A stretch of DNA of 64,000 nt, taken from Streptomyces anulatus. GTDB lineage: Bacteria > Actinomycetota > Actinomycetes > Streptomycetales > Streptomycetaceae. The stretch lies in assembly GCF_014650675.1 (NCBI RefSeq), contig NZ_BMVK01000022.1, positions 1 to 64,000 of the forward strand, read 5' to 3'. Under the pieces are notes generated by a model. That model was not told where the DNA came from and ran no database searches. It was given only the letters and a program-made list of their open reading frames with translations. The translations under genes and the position numbers were made by a program. How positions within the stretch are numbered: the first letter of the stretch is position 1; each line of letters opens with the position of its first letter. This document shows, one piece after another, positions 9,401-17,512 of the stretch.

Positions 9401-9604
9401 AAGCGCGGCGGCGAGCACCCACCAGGGCCATCGGCAGTCGGGCCGGTGGACGCGCACACCCACCAGGACTGCCGCCGCGCCGGCGAGACCGATCAGAGCC
9501 CACAGGGGCGCGTGGGCGGCGGGCCACATCAGATAGCCCGCAGTGAGGCCGACCACAAAAAGGATGTAGCCGGCCATCAGTGCTCGTGTCCGGGTCACAG
9601 GCAT
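6407..9604 (-). CDS. Membrane PAS-GGDEF-EAL cyclic-di-GMP turnover protein
   Basis: A 1065-residue protein. Residues 1-330 hold about eight to nine hydrophobic segments (a MASE-like membrane sensor). A GAF-like linker and a PAS domain (about 490-610) follow, then a GGDEF domain with intact GGDEF near 692 and an EAL domain with intact FEALARW near 816. Such proteins make and/or degrade c-di-GMP; Streptomyces relatives (RmdA/RmdB type) act mainly as phosphodiesterases affecting development. Both catalytic signatures look complete. It lies 72 bases downstream of the exopolysaccharide operon on the same strand, and its end overlaps the oxoamine synthase start. Control of polysaccharide synthesis by c-di-GMP is an attractive inference. 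Confidence 0.9.
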   Translation of the reverse strand: MPVTRTRALMAGYILFVVGLTAGYLMWPAAHAPLWALIGLAGAAAVLVGVRVHRPDCRWPWWVLAAALLLFAAGDTYYNVMEAYFSASNPFPSPADACYLLTYPLFTVGLLGLVRNRMAGRDVPGLLDALIITAGLTLPVWVFLVQPLTQVDGLTWEQRAISIAYPLGDVLVLALLVRLLTLGSVPSRNPATHLLVLGTLTLLCFDIAYGVLQLNGTWQAGTLLDSGWVFFYTAWGLAALHPSMAELTTREDRQESLLPPTRRLLLLSGAALTAPGILLYEGLRGRPEDASVIAVFSGVLIVLVILRLTGMVVAHRKAMAREVALRNAAASLVAAMSPRAIARCCDDTVRALFGPRTEHASMLLSADDAEDAPADARPRTASAGRWRDAATGQVPPGQPTELSARHSRVVPVSQLGPGVSAGLGHLHTALVCPTVRPDRPDGAETPGILLTAGPTKRLGEMRSSLEILASHVGLALGRFALRKEIVRQESEAYFRTLVRNAADVILIVASDNTVRYASPSARSVFGGVKLIGATLHDLVDERDRARAARLLTVMGNGIRGEGQDHWHIPNGNGHIEVEVSCRDLRQDRTVRGLVVTLRDVTEQRQLEHELTQRAFHDSLTGLPNRMLLLERIERALLRGRRESTLTCVLYIDLDDFKIVNDSMGHAVGDQLLNAVGGRLTETLRRTDTAARLGGDEFAVLMEGAKEPIDAELLAAQIVQSLNRPFRLPDGSVSVSASVGVATAMDSVDSEELLSHSDLALRAAKAGGKRQWRRFRTRLRARMIEQHDLRASLDSAIVQEEFAVRYQPVVDITGGRIVGFEALARWPHARRGSVPPQQFIALAEETGHIMPLGTWVLGRAIGDITVLQQAARSAPPYVSVNVSARQFRDADFLDEVCGVLATPGLSPGSLQLELTETVMLHWDSQVEAVMRSLKDLGVRIALDDFGTGFSSLRYLKEMPIDVLKIDKSFIDDITTDRQQVALVEGIVHIADTLGLQVIAEGIEDAGQRDLLACMGCRYGQGFLYARPMTARQSASLLRRPRRSWRPEASRPPEEGAGRCRTSPPRS

Positions 9605-9676
9605 ACGCCTCCCTTCCGATCGTAGGCATGCGGTACGCGCGTCGCATCCCGTCGGGCGGGGGCCGGCGCCGACCCC

Positions 9677-11320
9677 CTATTCCGAAGCCGAGGGGACGGC
9701 GGCGCCGAGGGGAGGCGGTGTACCGACCGTCCTGCCGAAATAGTCGACGCTGCCCGCGTCGGTGTCGAAGAGTGCCCGCAGATCAAGGCCCTTGCCCACG
9801 AGCGCGGCGCAGTCGGGGACGATCAGCCGCGCGTCGGCCGCGGAGCGGATCTCCGGCAGGGCACCGCCGGCGAAACAGGGGTCGGCGTCCAGCCCCGAGG
9901 GCCGCCCGTCGGCTCGCTCCTGTCCCGTCGCGTCGCGCCACGCGTCCAGGCCGGCGAAGGAACGCCCGGCCCAGTCGATGCTCCACGGGCCCGTCGGCAC
10001 GAAGTAGTCGTTCCCCTGCAGCACCACGTCGCGGGGCCGCAGGTCTGCCTCCGCCGTGACCAGCGGTGCGTGCTCGGTGACGAGGATGTTGTTGCGCAGT
10101 GCGACGCCCGACTGTCCGTCCCGCAGGCGCACGGCGGGCCCCGGGCCGTTGGGGGAATCGGACATCACCAGGGTGTTCTGGTAGATGTCGAGGTTCCGGA
10201 TGTCCTGGCCGTGGACGGCGAGGGCGCCGTTGACCGGCAGTTTGCGCCCGTTCTCGGTGGCGACGTTGTAGCGGATGGTGTTCTGCTTGTGGGCGCCGTT
10301 CTTCTTGTTCGTGTAGACGTAGTAGCCGGGCCCGTCGTTCTGGAACGCCAGGTTGTACTGGATCGTCGAGCCCGAGACGTTCGAGTCGAGGCCGAAGCCC
10401 GCACCGTCCACCGCCGAGCCGGTGTGGTTGCGGTAGGACGTGTTGTGCTCCACCACGACGTCGGCCGCGTCGTAGGCCCAGATGCCCACCGGCCCCGCCG
10501 GGGCCTTCGCCGACGAGCGCGTGCCGTTGTCGTGCGCGCTGGAGGCACGGACCGTCGCGTTCTGTACGCCGCCCAGGATGATGCCGTTGCCCGAGTGGGT
10601 CTTCGTCAGCTCGGGATCGCCCGTGTTGTGGTGTGCCTCCACTCCCTCGATGCGGATGTCCCGGTGCGCGTACGCGGGCTTGCCGGCGTCGAACTCGGGG
10701 CCGTACGTCAGCAGCCCGACATCCTTGTTCCCGTGCAGCTCGGCCTGTCGCACCGTCACATCACGGAAACCGGAGCCGGACTCCGTACCGCCCACCGCAA
10801 TGCCCGCCCGGAAGCCGGAGACCTCGACGTCGGTGACCGTCACCCGGTCCAGCTTCTCGCCGCCCTTGAGGTCGCTGAAGATGTTGATGCCCCCCTCCTG
10901 CTCGTAGGAGCTGCCCCCTCCGGTCACCCTGACGTCGCGGATCTCCACCCCCGCCGTGTTGTGCACGGAGACGCCGGGGGTGTTCATCGCCGCCACCGTG
11001 GCGCGCCCCCCGCCGTACGAGCCGATGACCACCGGCCGGTCCGCGTCACCCGCCTCTTCCTCGCCGACGGTGATGGTGCCGGAGAACCGGGCGCCGCCCT
11101 TCAACAGCAGCTTGTCGCCCGGTTCCAGCCCCGTCCGTTCGGCCCGGTCGAGGGTGCGCCATGCCTCGCCGGGGGATGTACCCGAGCTCCCGTCGTCGCC
11201 GTTCGGAGCGACGTAGTACGTGGCGGACGGCGGCTCGTAGTGCGGCGTGGCGCCGCACCCGCTCCCGGCGAGGAGGAGGACCGCTGTGGCGGCAGCGGTC
11301 GTGGCGGCTGTTCCGCGCAT
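9677..11320 (-). CDS. Right-handed parallel beta-helix lipoprotein, polysaccharide-associated
   Basis: A 547-residue exported protein. The N-terminus has a hydrophobic signal segment ending LLLAGSGC, a slightly unusual lipobox, so a lipoprotein anchor is probable. The mature part opens with YYVAPNGDDGSSGT, a segment typical of pectate-lyase/DUF1565-type beta-helix proteins. Many short Asn/Gly-rich repeats follow (such as IRDVRVTGG and NATVRASSAHDNG) that form helix rungs. Family members lyse, epimerise or bind acidic polysaccharides. It begins 4 bases after the decarboxylase-like gene and ends the exopolysaccharide operon. A role in trimming or secreting a uronic-acid polymer fits the context but is inferred. 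Confidence 0.8.
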   Translation of the reverse strand: MRGTAATTAAATAVLLLAGSGCGATPHYEPPSATYYVAPNGDDGSSGTSPGEAWRTLDRAERTGLEPGDKLLLKGGARFSGTITVGEEEAGDADRPVVIGSYGGGRATVAAMNTPGVSVHNTAGVEIRDVRVTGGGSSYEQEGGINIFSDLKGGEKLDRVTVTDVEVSGFRAGIAVGGTESGSGFRDVTVRQAELHGNKDVGLLTYGPEFDAGKPAYAHRDIRIEGVEAHHNTGDPELTKTHSGNGIILGGVQNATVRASSAHDNGTRSSAKAPAGPVGIWAYDAADVVVEHNTSYRNHTGSAVDGAGFGLDSNVSGSTIQYNLAFQNDGPGYYVYTNKKNGAHKQNTIRYNVATENGRKLPVNGALAVHGQDIRNLDIYQNTLVMSDSPNGPGPAVRLRDGQSGVALRNNILVTEHAPLVTAEADLRPRDVVLQGNDYFVPTGPWSIDWAGRSFAGLDAWRDATGQERADGRPSGLDADPCFAGGALPEIRSAADARLIVPDCAALVGKGLDLRALFDTDAGSVDYFGRTVGTPPPLGAAVPSASE

Positions 11321-11324
11321 GGGA

Positions 11325-12332
11325 TCAGGCCTCCGCGGTCTGAGGGTGGAGGGAGCGCGGGTCCGCGGCGGGTTGCCTCGGTGCGGACCCCGGCTTCGGA
11401 CGTGAAAGCGCGGTGAACCAGGCGGCGGTGCGCCGCAGGCCGACGTCGACCGGCACGAGCGGCTCCCAGCCGAGCCGTTCACGGGCGCGGGTGATGACGG
11501 GGCGCCGCCGGGTGGGGTCGTCGACGGGCAGGGGGCGGTACTCGATTCCGGAGCGGGATCCGGTGATCGTCAGGACGAGCTCCGCGAGCTCCCGGACACT
11601 GCGCTCGGCCGGATTGCCGAGGTTGACCGGACCGCTGAGGCCACGGTGATCGATCATCGCCGTGATACCGCGCACCAGGTCATCGACGTAGCAGAAGCTA
11701 CGGGTCTGGCTGCCGTCCCCGTAGACGGTCAGTGGAGAGCCCGCCAGGGCCTGTCGCACGAACGTGGACACGACACGGCCGTCGTAGGGACGCATGCGCG
11801 GCCCGTAGGTGTTGAAGATCCGGACGATGCCCACGTCGACGTCGAGACTGCGTCGGTACGCCATGGCCATCGCCTCCGCGTACCGCTTGGCCTCGTCGTA
11901 GACGCTGCGTGGGCCGACCGGGTTGACGTTGCCCCAGTAGCCTTCGGGCTGCGGGTGGATCTCGGGGTCGCCGTAGACCTCGCTGGTGGAGGCGAGCACG
12001 AAGCGGGCGCCGCGGCGCTGGGCCAGGCGCAGCGCGTTCTCCGTGCCCCGCCCGCCCACCGAGAGCGTTTCCAGCGGCAGCCGGTGGTAGTCGGGCGGCG
12101 ACGCGGGGCTGGCCAGGTGGGCTACGACGTCCACCGGGCCGGGGATGTCGAGATCCGACGTCACGTCGGCGCGCAGCAGCCGGAAGCCGGGGTCCGCGCG
12201 CAGTTGGGCGACGTTCTCCGGATCGCCCGTGCAGAAGTTGTCCAGGCACCACACGGTGTCACCCCGGCGGAGCAGCGCCTCGCACAGATGGGATCCCACG
12301 AATCCGCTGCCGCCGGTGACCACGACCTTCAT
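11325..12332 (-). CDS. NAD-dependent epimerase/decarboxylase, UDP-glucuronate decarboxylase-like
   Basis: A 335-residue extended SDR enzyme. It has a Rossmann motif GGSGFVG (residues 7-13), STSEVYG (115-121) and the catalytic pair Y145-x3-K149. The segments FNTYGPRM, RSFCYVDDL and GNPAE are typical of UDP-xylose synthase, which turns UDP-glucuronate into UDP-xylose. The ATG overlaps the stop of the UDP-glucose dehydrogenase gene by ATGA. With that gene it forms a UDP-glucose to UDP-glucuronate to UDP-xylose route. A dTDP-glucose dehydratase-like or other epimerase role cannot be excluded. Confidence 0.85.
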   Translation of the reverse strand: MKVVVTGGSGFVGSHLCEALLRRGDTVWCLDNFCTGDPENVAQLRADPGFRLLRADVTSDLDIPGPVDVVAHLASPASPPDYHRLPLETLSVGGRGTENALRLAQRRGARFVLASTSEVYGDPEIHPQPEGYWGNVNPVGPRSVYDEAKRYAEAMAMAYRRSLDVDVGIVRIFNTYGPRMRPYDGRVVSTFVRQALAGSPLTVYGDGSQTRSFCYVDDLVRGITAMIDHRGLSGPVNLGNPAERSVRELAELVLTITGSRSGIEYRPLPVDDPTRRRPVITRARERLGWEPLVPVDVGLRRTAAWFTALSRPKPGSAPRQPAADPRSLHPQTAEA

Positions 12333-13648
12333 GATGTGCCTCCCGTGGGGTGGCCCAGCGCGTGCAGCGACCAGCCGGCCGAGCGCCAGGGTTGTGCGTG
12401 CAGGCTGTTCCGGGCGTCCAGCAGTACCGGGCGTCGCACGACGGGGACGAGCGCGCCGGGATCGATCTGCCGGTACTCGGGCCACGACGTGAGGTGCAGG
12501 AGCAGGTCCGCCTGTTCGCACGCTTTGGGGATGTCCAAGGTGTACGTCAGATCGGGCAGCGCGGCACGCGCGTTGTCGAGGGCCTGCGGGTCGTGCACCC
12601 GAACGGCGGCGCCCTCCTGTCGTACGGATTCGGCGACGGCGAGGGCGGGCGAGTCACGCACGTCGTCGCTGCCGGGTTTGAACGAAGCGCCCAGCACCGC
12701 GACCCGGCGGCCGGCGAAGGACCCGCCGACGAGGCGCCGTGCCCGGCCGACCGTACGTTCGCGCTGACGGGTGTTGATCCGGTCGACCTCGTGCAGGAAG
12801 GCCACCGCCTCGCCTGCTCCGATCTCCTCGGCGCGGGCCGCGAACGCCCTGATGTCCTTGGGGAAGCAGCTCCCGCCGAATCCCAGCCCGGGATCGAGGA
12901 AGCGGTCGCCGATCCGCGAGTCGGCGCCGACGGCCGACGCCAGGACCGTGACGTCCGCCCCGGCGGCGTCGCACACCTCGGCCATGGCGTTGATGAAGGA
13001 GATCTTCGTGGCCAGGAAGGAGTTGGCGGCCACCTTGACGAGCTCCGCCGTGGCCGTGTCGGTGCCGAAGAAGGTGGCGCCCGCGCGCAGCAGAGGGGCG
13101 TACAGCGTCCGCAGGACCGCCTCGGCGCGTGCCGATGCGGTGCCCACCACGATGCGTTCGGGCCGCATGGAGTCCTGGACGGCCGAGCCCTCACGCAGGA
13201 ACTCCGGGTTCCAGGCGACCTCGGCGTCCGGGACGGAGGCCGCGAGCCGCCGGCCGAGCCGGGCCGCGGTGCCGACCGGCACGGTGGACTTGCCGACGAC
13301 CAGGCTGCCGGGCCGCAGATGCCGTGCCAGTTCGTCCAGCACGGCGTCGACGCACCGTAGGTCCGCGGCTTCGCCGTCGGGGCGCTGCGGGGTGCCGACG
13401 CACACGAAGTGTGTTCGTGCGAAAGCGGCGCCCTCGGCGAGGGAGGTGGAGAAGCGCAGCCGCCCGGACGCGACGGTCCGGGCGAGGAGCTCGTCCAGGC
13501 CCGCCTCGCGGATGGGCGCGCGCCCCGCGGCCAGGGAGGCGATCCGGTCGGCATCGACATCGATACCGAGGACCTCGTGACCGATGTCGGCCATGCACGC
13601 GGCGTGCACTGTTCCGACGTATCCAGTTCCGATGACTGTCATCCGCAT
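12329..13648 (-). CDS. UDP-glucose 6-dehydrogenase
   Basis: A 439-residue UDP-glucose/GDP-mannose dehydrogenase. The N-terminus has the NAD motif GTGYVG, the middle has the helix starting ELVKVAANSF, and the catalytic cysteine C261 lies in FGGSCFPKD. A C-terminal UDP-binding domain follows. It oxidises UDP-glucose twice to UDP-glucuronate. The ATG at 13648 was chosen because the Rossmann strand begins two residues later. It follows galE by 4 bases and overlaps the decarboxylase-like gene, so the sugar-nucleotide genes are co-expressed to feed the GT2 synthase upstream. Confidence 0.93.
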   Translation of the reverse strand: MRMTVIGTGYVGTVHAACMADIGHEVLGIDVDADRIASLAAGRAPIREAGLDELLARTVASGRLRFSTSLAEGAAFARTHFVCVGTPQRPDGEAADLRCVDAVLDELARHLRPGSLVVGKSTVPVGTAARLGRRLAASVPDAEVAWNPEFLREGSAVQDSMRPERIVVGTASARAEAVLRTLYAPLLRAGATFFGTDTATAELVKVAANSFLATKISFINAMAEVCDAAGADVTVLASAVGADSRIGDRFLDPGLGFGGSCFPKDIRAFAARAEEIGAGEAVAFLHEVDRINTRQRERTVGRARRLVGGSFAGRRVAVLGASFKPGSDDVRDSPALAVAESVRQEGAAVRVHDPQALDNARAALPDLTYTLDIPKACEQADLLLHLTSWPEYRQIDPGALVPVVRRPVLLDARNSLHAQPWRSAGWSLHALGHPTGGTS

Positions 13649-13652
13649 GACG

Positions 13653-14708
13653 TCACTTCTTTCGGTTCGCCTGCCGGGCTGAACCGGCATGGCCCGAGGG
13701 GTTGAGTCGCTGGAACCGCCATGCGTCCCGGCACATGTCGGCGAGGTTACGGACGGGCCGCCAGCCCCAGTCGCGTGCTACGGCGGTCGCGTCGGCGACG
13801 AGTTCCCGCACGTCGCCGGGGCGGCGGGGCGCGATGTCGTAGGGGATGGGCCGGCCACAGGCCTCGCCGAACGCGGCGACGACCTCGAGGACCGAACTTC
13901 CCTTGCCGACACCGAGGTTGTACTCGTGCATCCCCGGACTGTCTCCGAGGTGTTCCAGTGCGATGCGATGCGCTTCGACGGTGTCCATGACGTGCAGGTA
14001 GTCGCGGACGGCCGTCCCGTCGGGGGTCGCCCAGTCGTCGCCGAACACGTGCAGTCGCTCGAGCCTGCCGATGGCGACCTGCGCCAGATAGGGCATCAGG
14101 TTGTCCGGCGTCCCGCGGGGCTCTTCTCCGAGCAGCCCGCTGGGGTGGGCGCCGACCGGGTTGAAGTACCGCAGCGACAGCACGGTGAACCCGGGAATCC
14201 GCCGGCAGACGTCGGCGAGGATCTGCTCGCACGCCCATTTGGAGGCCGCGTACGGGTTGGTGGGCCGGACGGCGGCCTCCTCGCTGAGCGGTCCGCCGTC
14301 GCCTTCGCCGTAGAGCGAACACGACGAGGAGAACACCAGGTGCCGCACTCCGTGCTCATGCATCGCCCGCAGGAGAGTGGTCGTCCCGCCGACATTGGTG
14401 TCGTAGTACTCGACGGGCATCCGCGTCGACTCGCCGACGGCCTTCAGAGCGGCGAAGTGTACGACAGCGTCCACAGAGTGACGGTCGAAGACTGCCGAAA
14501 GGGCGTGCCGATCACGGATGTCCAGTTCGTACACGGTGCCGACGAATCGGCCGGCGATCCTCTCCACGCGGGCGAAGACCTGGGGGGTGCTGTTGGAGTA
14601 GTCGTCGACCACGATCAGTTCGTAGCCGTGGTCGAGGAGTTCGACGCAGGCGTGGGAGCCGATGAAGCCGGCTCCGCCGGTGACAAGAATCGTAGAGGGG
14701 GAGTTCAT
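13653..14708 (-). CDS. galE: UDP-glucose 4-epimerase
   Basis: A 351-residue extended SDR protein. It has TGGAGFIGS at residues 10-18, SSSCSLYG (127-134) and the catalytic Y153-x3-K157 in YAASKWACEQ, followed by LRYFNPVGAHPSG, a GalE hallmark. It interconverts UDP-glucose and UDP-galactose. The start has an AAGGAA site 8 bases upstream. Lying between the GT2 synthase and UDP-glucose dehydrogenase, it probably serves exopolysaccharide synthesis rather than galactose catabolism; no Leloir-pathway genes are visible here. Confidence 0.93.
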   Translation of the reverse strand: MNSPSTILVTGGAGFIGSHACVELLDHGYELIVVDDYSNSTPQVFARVERIAGRFVGTVYELDIRDRHALSAVFDRHSVDAVVHFAALKAVGESTRMPVEYYDTNVGGTTTLLRAMHEHGVRHLVFSSSCSLYGEGDGGPLSEEAAVRPTNPYAASKWACEQILADVCRRIPGFTVLSLRYFNPVGAHPSGLLGEEPRGTPDNLMPYLAQVAIGRLERLHVFGDDWATPDGTAVRDYLHVMDTVEAHRIALEHLGDSPGMHEYNLGVGKGSSVLEVVAAFGEACGRPIPYDIAPRRPGDVRELVADATAVARDWGWRPVRNLADMCRDAWRFQRLNPSGHAGSARQANRKK

Positions 14709-14752
14709 GGGTGCGGTTCCTTGTCGCGAGGAAGATTTCGAGGTCATCTCGC

Positions 14753-16579
14753 TCACCAGCCCAGGACGGCGGCCACGTAGGCCGGGTAGAAGACGATCGA
14801 CGCGATGGCGGGCACCGCGCACACGAGTCCGAGTGCGAGGGGCAGTCGAGCGGTGCCCATGGCCTCCTTGAAGCGTGTGCCGGAAGCCTTGGCCACCTCC
14901 CGAACGTGCAGGAGGGGCACGGCGAGCGCGACCGTCGCGTAGGCCGTCGCGGCGATGACGCAGAGGAAGACATAGCCGGCCACCGGGCTGTTCAGTTCGC
15001 CGTAGAGGGCGACGGCGGCCAGGGGCACGGAGATGGCGACGAACGGCACGGTCAGGATGGCCGGAAGAGGGCGGGGCCCACCGGTGTTCTTGGGGGTGAC
15101 CTTGAACGTCACCGGGCGTGGCCGGACCTTCTGACGCACGGCTCCGAGCATCCCCCAGATGACGAACGGCCAGCGGGCGAGCGCGAACAGCCAGGTCTCC
15201 CAGCTGATGAGAGGCGCGTTGCGCGGACGCATCAGCTGCCTGCCGCGCAGCAGCCACAGGGTCAGGAACAGCCACACGGGCATGATCCAGAAGTGCAGGA
15301 GGAAGTCGAAGTAGTTGACGTTCATCCACGGCAGTCCCGTCATCACCGCTATCGGCGGCAGGACCAGCCCGGAGACGATCATCAGGCCGAGGAGCGGGTA
15401 GTACGCCAGGGCGTAACCGAAGCGCAGCTTCAGCAGCATGGGCAGTCGTCCGAGGTGGTGCGGCAGCAGGCCCAGCAGCATGGTGGTCAGGCTCCGGGAC
15501 CACTGGTACTCCTGCGTGACCATGTCGGCGAAGGTCAGCGGTCCGTCGCCGTGTGCCTCCGCGTCGATGGCGAAGGCGCCGTGCCAGCCCGAGGAGTTCA
15601 GCAGGAAGGTGGTGGAGAAGTCCTCGGCGAGCTCGGGCCCCAGACCGCCGATGTCCCGCAGGGCCCGCGTGCGCACCGCGTAGTGGGAACCGATGCACAT
15701 CGGTGCGAGCCCGTCGCTGTGCCCCAGTTGAACGGCACCGTGCCAGATGGCCTCGCGGTGCAGTCGGCCGCGCGCGGCCCAGGAGACTCCGTCAGTGGCG
15801 TCGCAGACGCTGGGAGCGGCGACGTAGCCGATCGCGGGGTCGCCGAAGGGGCGGACCATCTCGGCGAGATACGTGGGAGCGGGCACGTGGTCGCAGTCGA
15901 GCTGGGCGACGACGGCATAGTTCCCGTAGCCCCAGTGGTCGTAGAAGTAGCAGAGGTTGCCTTCCTTGCAGCGCGTGCGCCGTGGCCAGGTCGCCCGGTG
16001 GTACGGATCCACTCCGCGCCGGCAGGACAGCTGGACACGGTGCTGTCGGCACCACTGCTCGATCTCCCGGGAAGGGTCCTCGTCGCAGAGCCAGACGTCG
16101 TAGTCGTGCGGGTAGTCCTGGGTCAGCATGGCTTCGAGGGTGTGGCGGACGGTCGGCCACGGTTCGGAAGGCGCGCGGGTCACGGCGAAGGCGACGGGCA
16201 CCGACGGAACGGGCAGGGCCGGATCGACCCGGCGGAGCCGCAGGGCGGTGACGAAGAAGTAGGCCGGGATGCCGGTGAGATACAGCAACAGCAGGCTGTT
16301 GACGACGAGTCCGGCCCAGCCCGCCCGGTGCTCGGGTTGCAGCCACCAGAGCCAGAACCAGACGAAGGACGCCGCCCAGCCCGTGCCGATCGCCCACAGG
16401 GCCCTTCTGGCCCAAGCGGGCAGCGCGGGAACGAAGGTGGTTCCGCGCACGGTGCGGACCCGGTACGGATGTTCGAAGGCCGGCCCTTCCTCGGCGACCC
16501 GGACGACGTTTCCGTCGGAGATCTCGCGCAGGTGTTGCTCCACCTGCGTGAGATCGGCCGTCTTCAGCTCGTCCTGCAT
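14753..16579 (-). CDS. Membrane GT2 glycosyltransferase, cellulose-synthase-like
   Basis: A 608-residue processive-type beta-glycosyltransferase. Two membrane segments (about 58-112) precede the catalytic domain with DED (166-168), DCD (228-230), ED (319-320) and QEYQW (356-360), a variant of the QxxRW signature. Several C-terminal membrane segments follow, including those near 375-445 and 500-600. Such enzymes polymerise UDP-sugars while threading the chain across the membrane. No PilZ domain is obvious. GTG 16582 gives ideal spacing to GGAGG and is an equally good start. It heads the sugar-nucleotide operon and diverges from a TetR gene, so it is probably controlled by that regulator. The polymer is unknown; hexuronate or pentose content is suggested by the neighbours. 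Confidence 0.9.
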   Translation of the reverse strand: MQDELKTADLTQVEQHLREISDGNVVRVAEEGPAFEHPYRVRTVRGTTFVPALPAWARRALWAIGTGWAASFVWFWLWWLQPEHRAGWAGLVVNSLLLLYLTGIPAYFFVTALRLRRVDPALPVPSVPVAFAVTRAPSEPWPTVRHTLEAMLTQDYPHDYDVWLCDEDPSREIEQWCRQHRVQLSCRRGVDPYHRATWPRRTRCKEGNLCYFYDHWGYGNYAVVAQLDCDHVPAPTYLAEMVRPFGDPAIGYVAAPSVCDATDGVSWAARGRLHREAIWHGAVQLGHSDGLAPMCIGSHYAVRTRALRDIGGLGPELAEDFSTTFLLNSSGWHGAFAIDAEAHGDGPLTFADMVTQEYQWSRSLTTMLLGLLPHHLGRLPMLLKLRFGYALAYYPLLGLMIVSGLVLPPIAVMTGLPWMNVNYFDFLLHFWIMPVWLFLTLWLLRGRQLMRPRNAPLISWETWLFALARWPFVIWGMLGAVRQKVRPRPVTFKVTPKNTGGPRPLPAILTVPFVAISVPLAAVALYGELNSPVAGYVFLCVIAATAYATVALAVPLLHVREVAKASGTRFKEAMGTARLPLALGLVCAVPAIASIVFYPAYVAAVLGW

Positions 16580-16624
16580 CACGGCGGGCCCTCCTTCGGG
16601 TCCCTGCACTGTATGCTTCCGATG

Positions 16625-16639
16625 TACGTTTACGACGTA
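16625..16639. promoter_or_regulatory. Candidate TetR operator between the GT2 and TetR genes
   Basis: An AT-rich patch in the divergent intergenic region contains TACGT, a 5-base spacer and ACGTA, within a longer segment bounded by GTAC on both sides. The position between divergent promoters and the symmetry suit a TetR-family site. Binding is inferred, not shown. Confidence 0.45.
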
Positions 16640-16688
16640 TATGTACGATTTTGACGCTGAGGCTCCTCGGAGTCAAGTGGAGGTCGCC

Positions 16689-17420
16689 ATGACGCGGGAA
16701 CACGGGAGCGGAGCCGATGGACCGGCCCGCCGAGCAGGCGACAAAGGGCGGTACGGCCGTCTCAGCAGGGAGCGAGTCCTGCTCGCCGCCCTGGAGGTGG
16801 TGGACCGCGACGGCCTGTCGGGCCTCAGCATGCGCAAACTCGGCGCGGAGCTCGACGTCGAGGCCATGGCGCTGTACCGGTACGCCCCCAGCAAGGACGC
16901 ACTGCTGGACGGTCTGGTCGAGGTGTTCTGTCTGCAGGTGGACCGGGAACTCGAACAGGGCCCGGCCGGCCCCGACGGGGCGGCCGGGTCTCCCGACTGG
17001 CGGGCCTGCCTCCATCGCATCGCACGGGCCACCCTCGGCGTCGCCCTGCGTCACCCGCATGTGGTGCCGCTCCTGGCCACCCGCCTGCTGGCCACCCCGC
17101 TGGCCCGGAGGCCGCTCCCCGTTCTACGGACCGACGAACGCGTCCTGGCCCTGCTGCATGCGGGCGGATTCAGCGCGTCGGACACTGTTCGTATCCACAG
17201 GAGATTCACCGCATGGCTGCTCGGCTACCTCCTTGTCGAGTTGCGGGCGATGGACGACGACCCCGGCGAGCCCGACCCGGCCTTCCGGCTCGGTCTCCAT
17301 CGGATCCCGGCCGGTGAACTGCCCCGGCTGCGGGCGACCGCGGTCCGTCTCGTCGACCGGGGCGGGCCCGATGAACTGGCCGCCGGCCTGGACGCCCTGC
17401 TGCTCGGGTACCCCGATTGA
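16689..17420 (+). CDS. TetR/AcrR family regulator with TetR_C-type ligand domain
   Basis: A 243-residue regulator. The HTH lies at about residues 42-63 within LSMRKLGAELDVEAMALYRYAPSKDALLDGL, after an unusually long basic and Gly-rich N-terminus. The C-terminal helices resemble the tetracycline-repressor C-terminal family. GGAGG lies 5 bases before the ATG. It is divergent from the exopolysaccharide operon, with a small palindrome between, so autoregulation plus repression of the GT2 operon is the simplest model. The ligand is unknown. Confidence 0.88.
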   Translation: MTREHGSGADGPARRAGDKGRYGRLSRERVLLAALEVVDRDGLSGLSMRKLGAELDVEAMALYRYAPSKDALLDGLVEVFCLQVDRELEQGPAGPDGAAGSPDWRACLHRIARATLGVALRHPHVVPLLATRLLATPLARRPLPVLRTDERVLALLHAGGFSASDTVRIHRRFTAWLLGYLLVELRAMDDDPGEPDPAFRLGLHRIPAGELPRLRATAVRLVDRGGPDELAAGLDALLLGYPD

Positions 17421-17512
17421 GCGGCCGGCGGTACGGGTGGTGCGAGAAGGCGGCCGGTCGGACCGGTGGAGGGAGGGCTCGCTAGTCTCGTCCGATGGGG
17501 AGGACCGATTCC

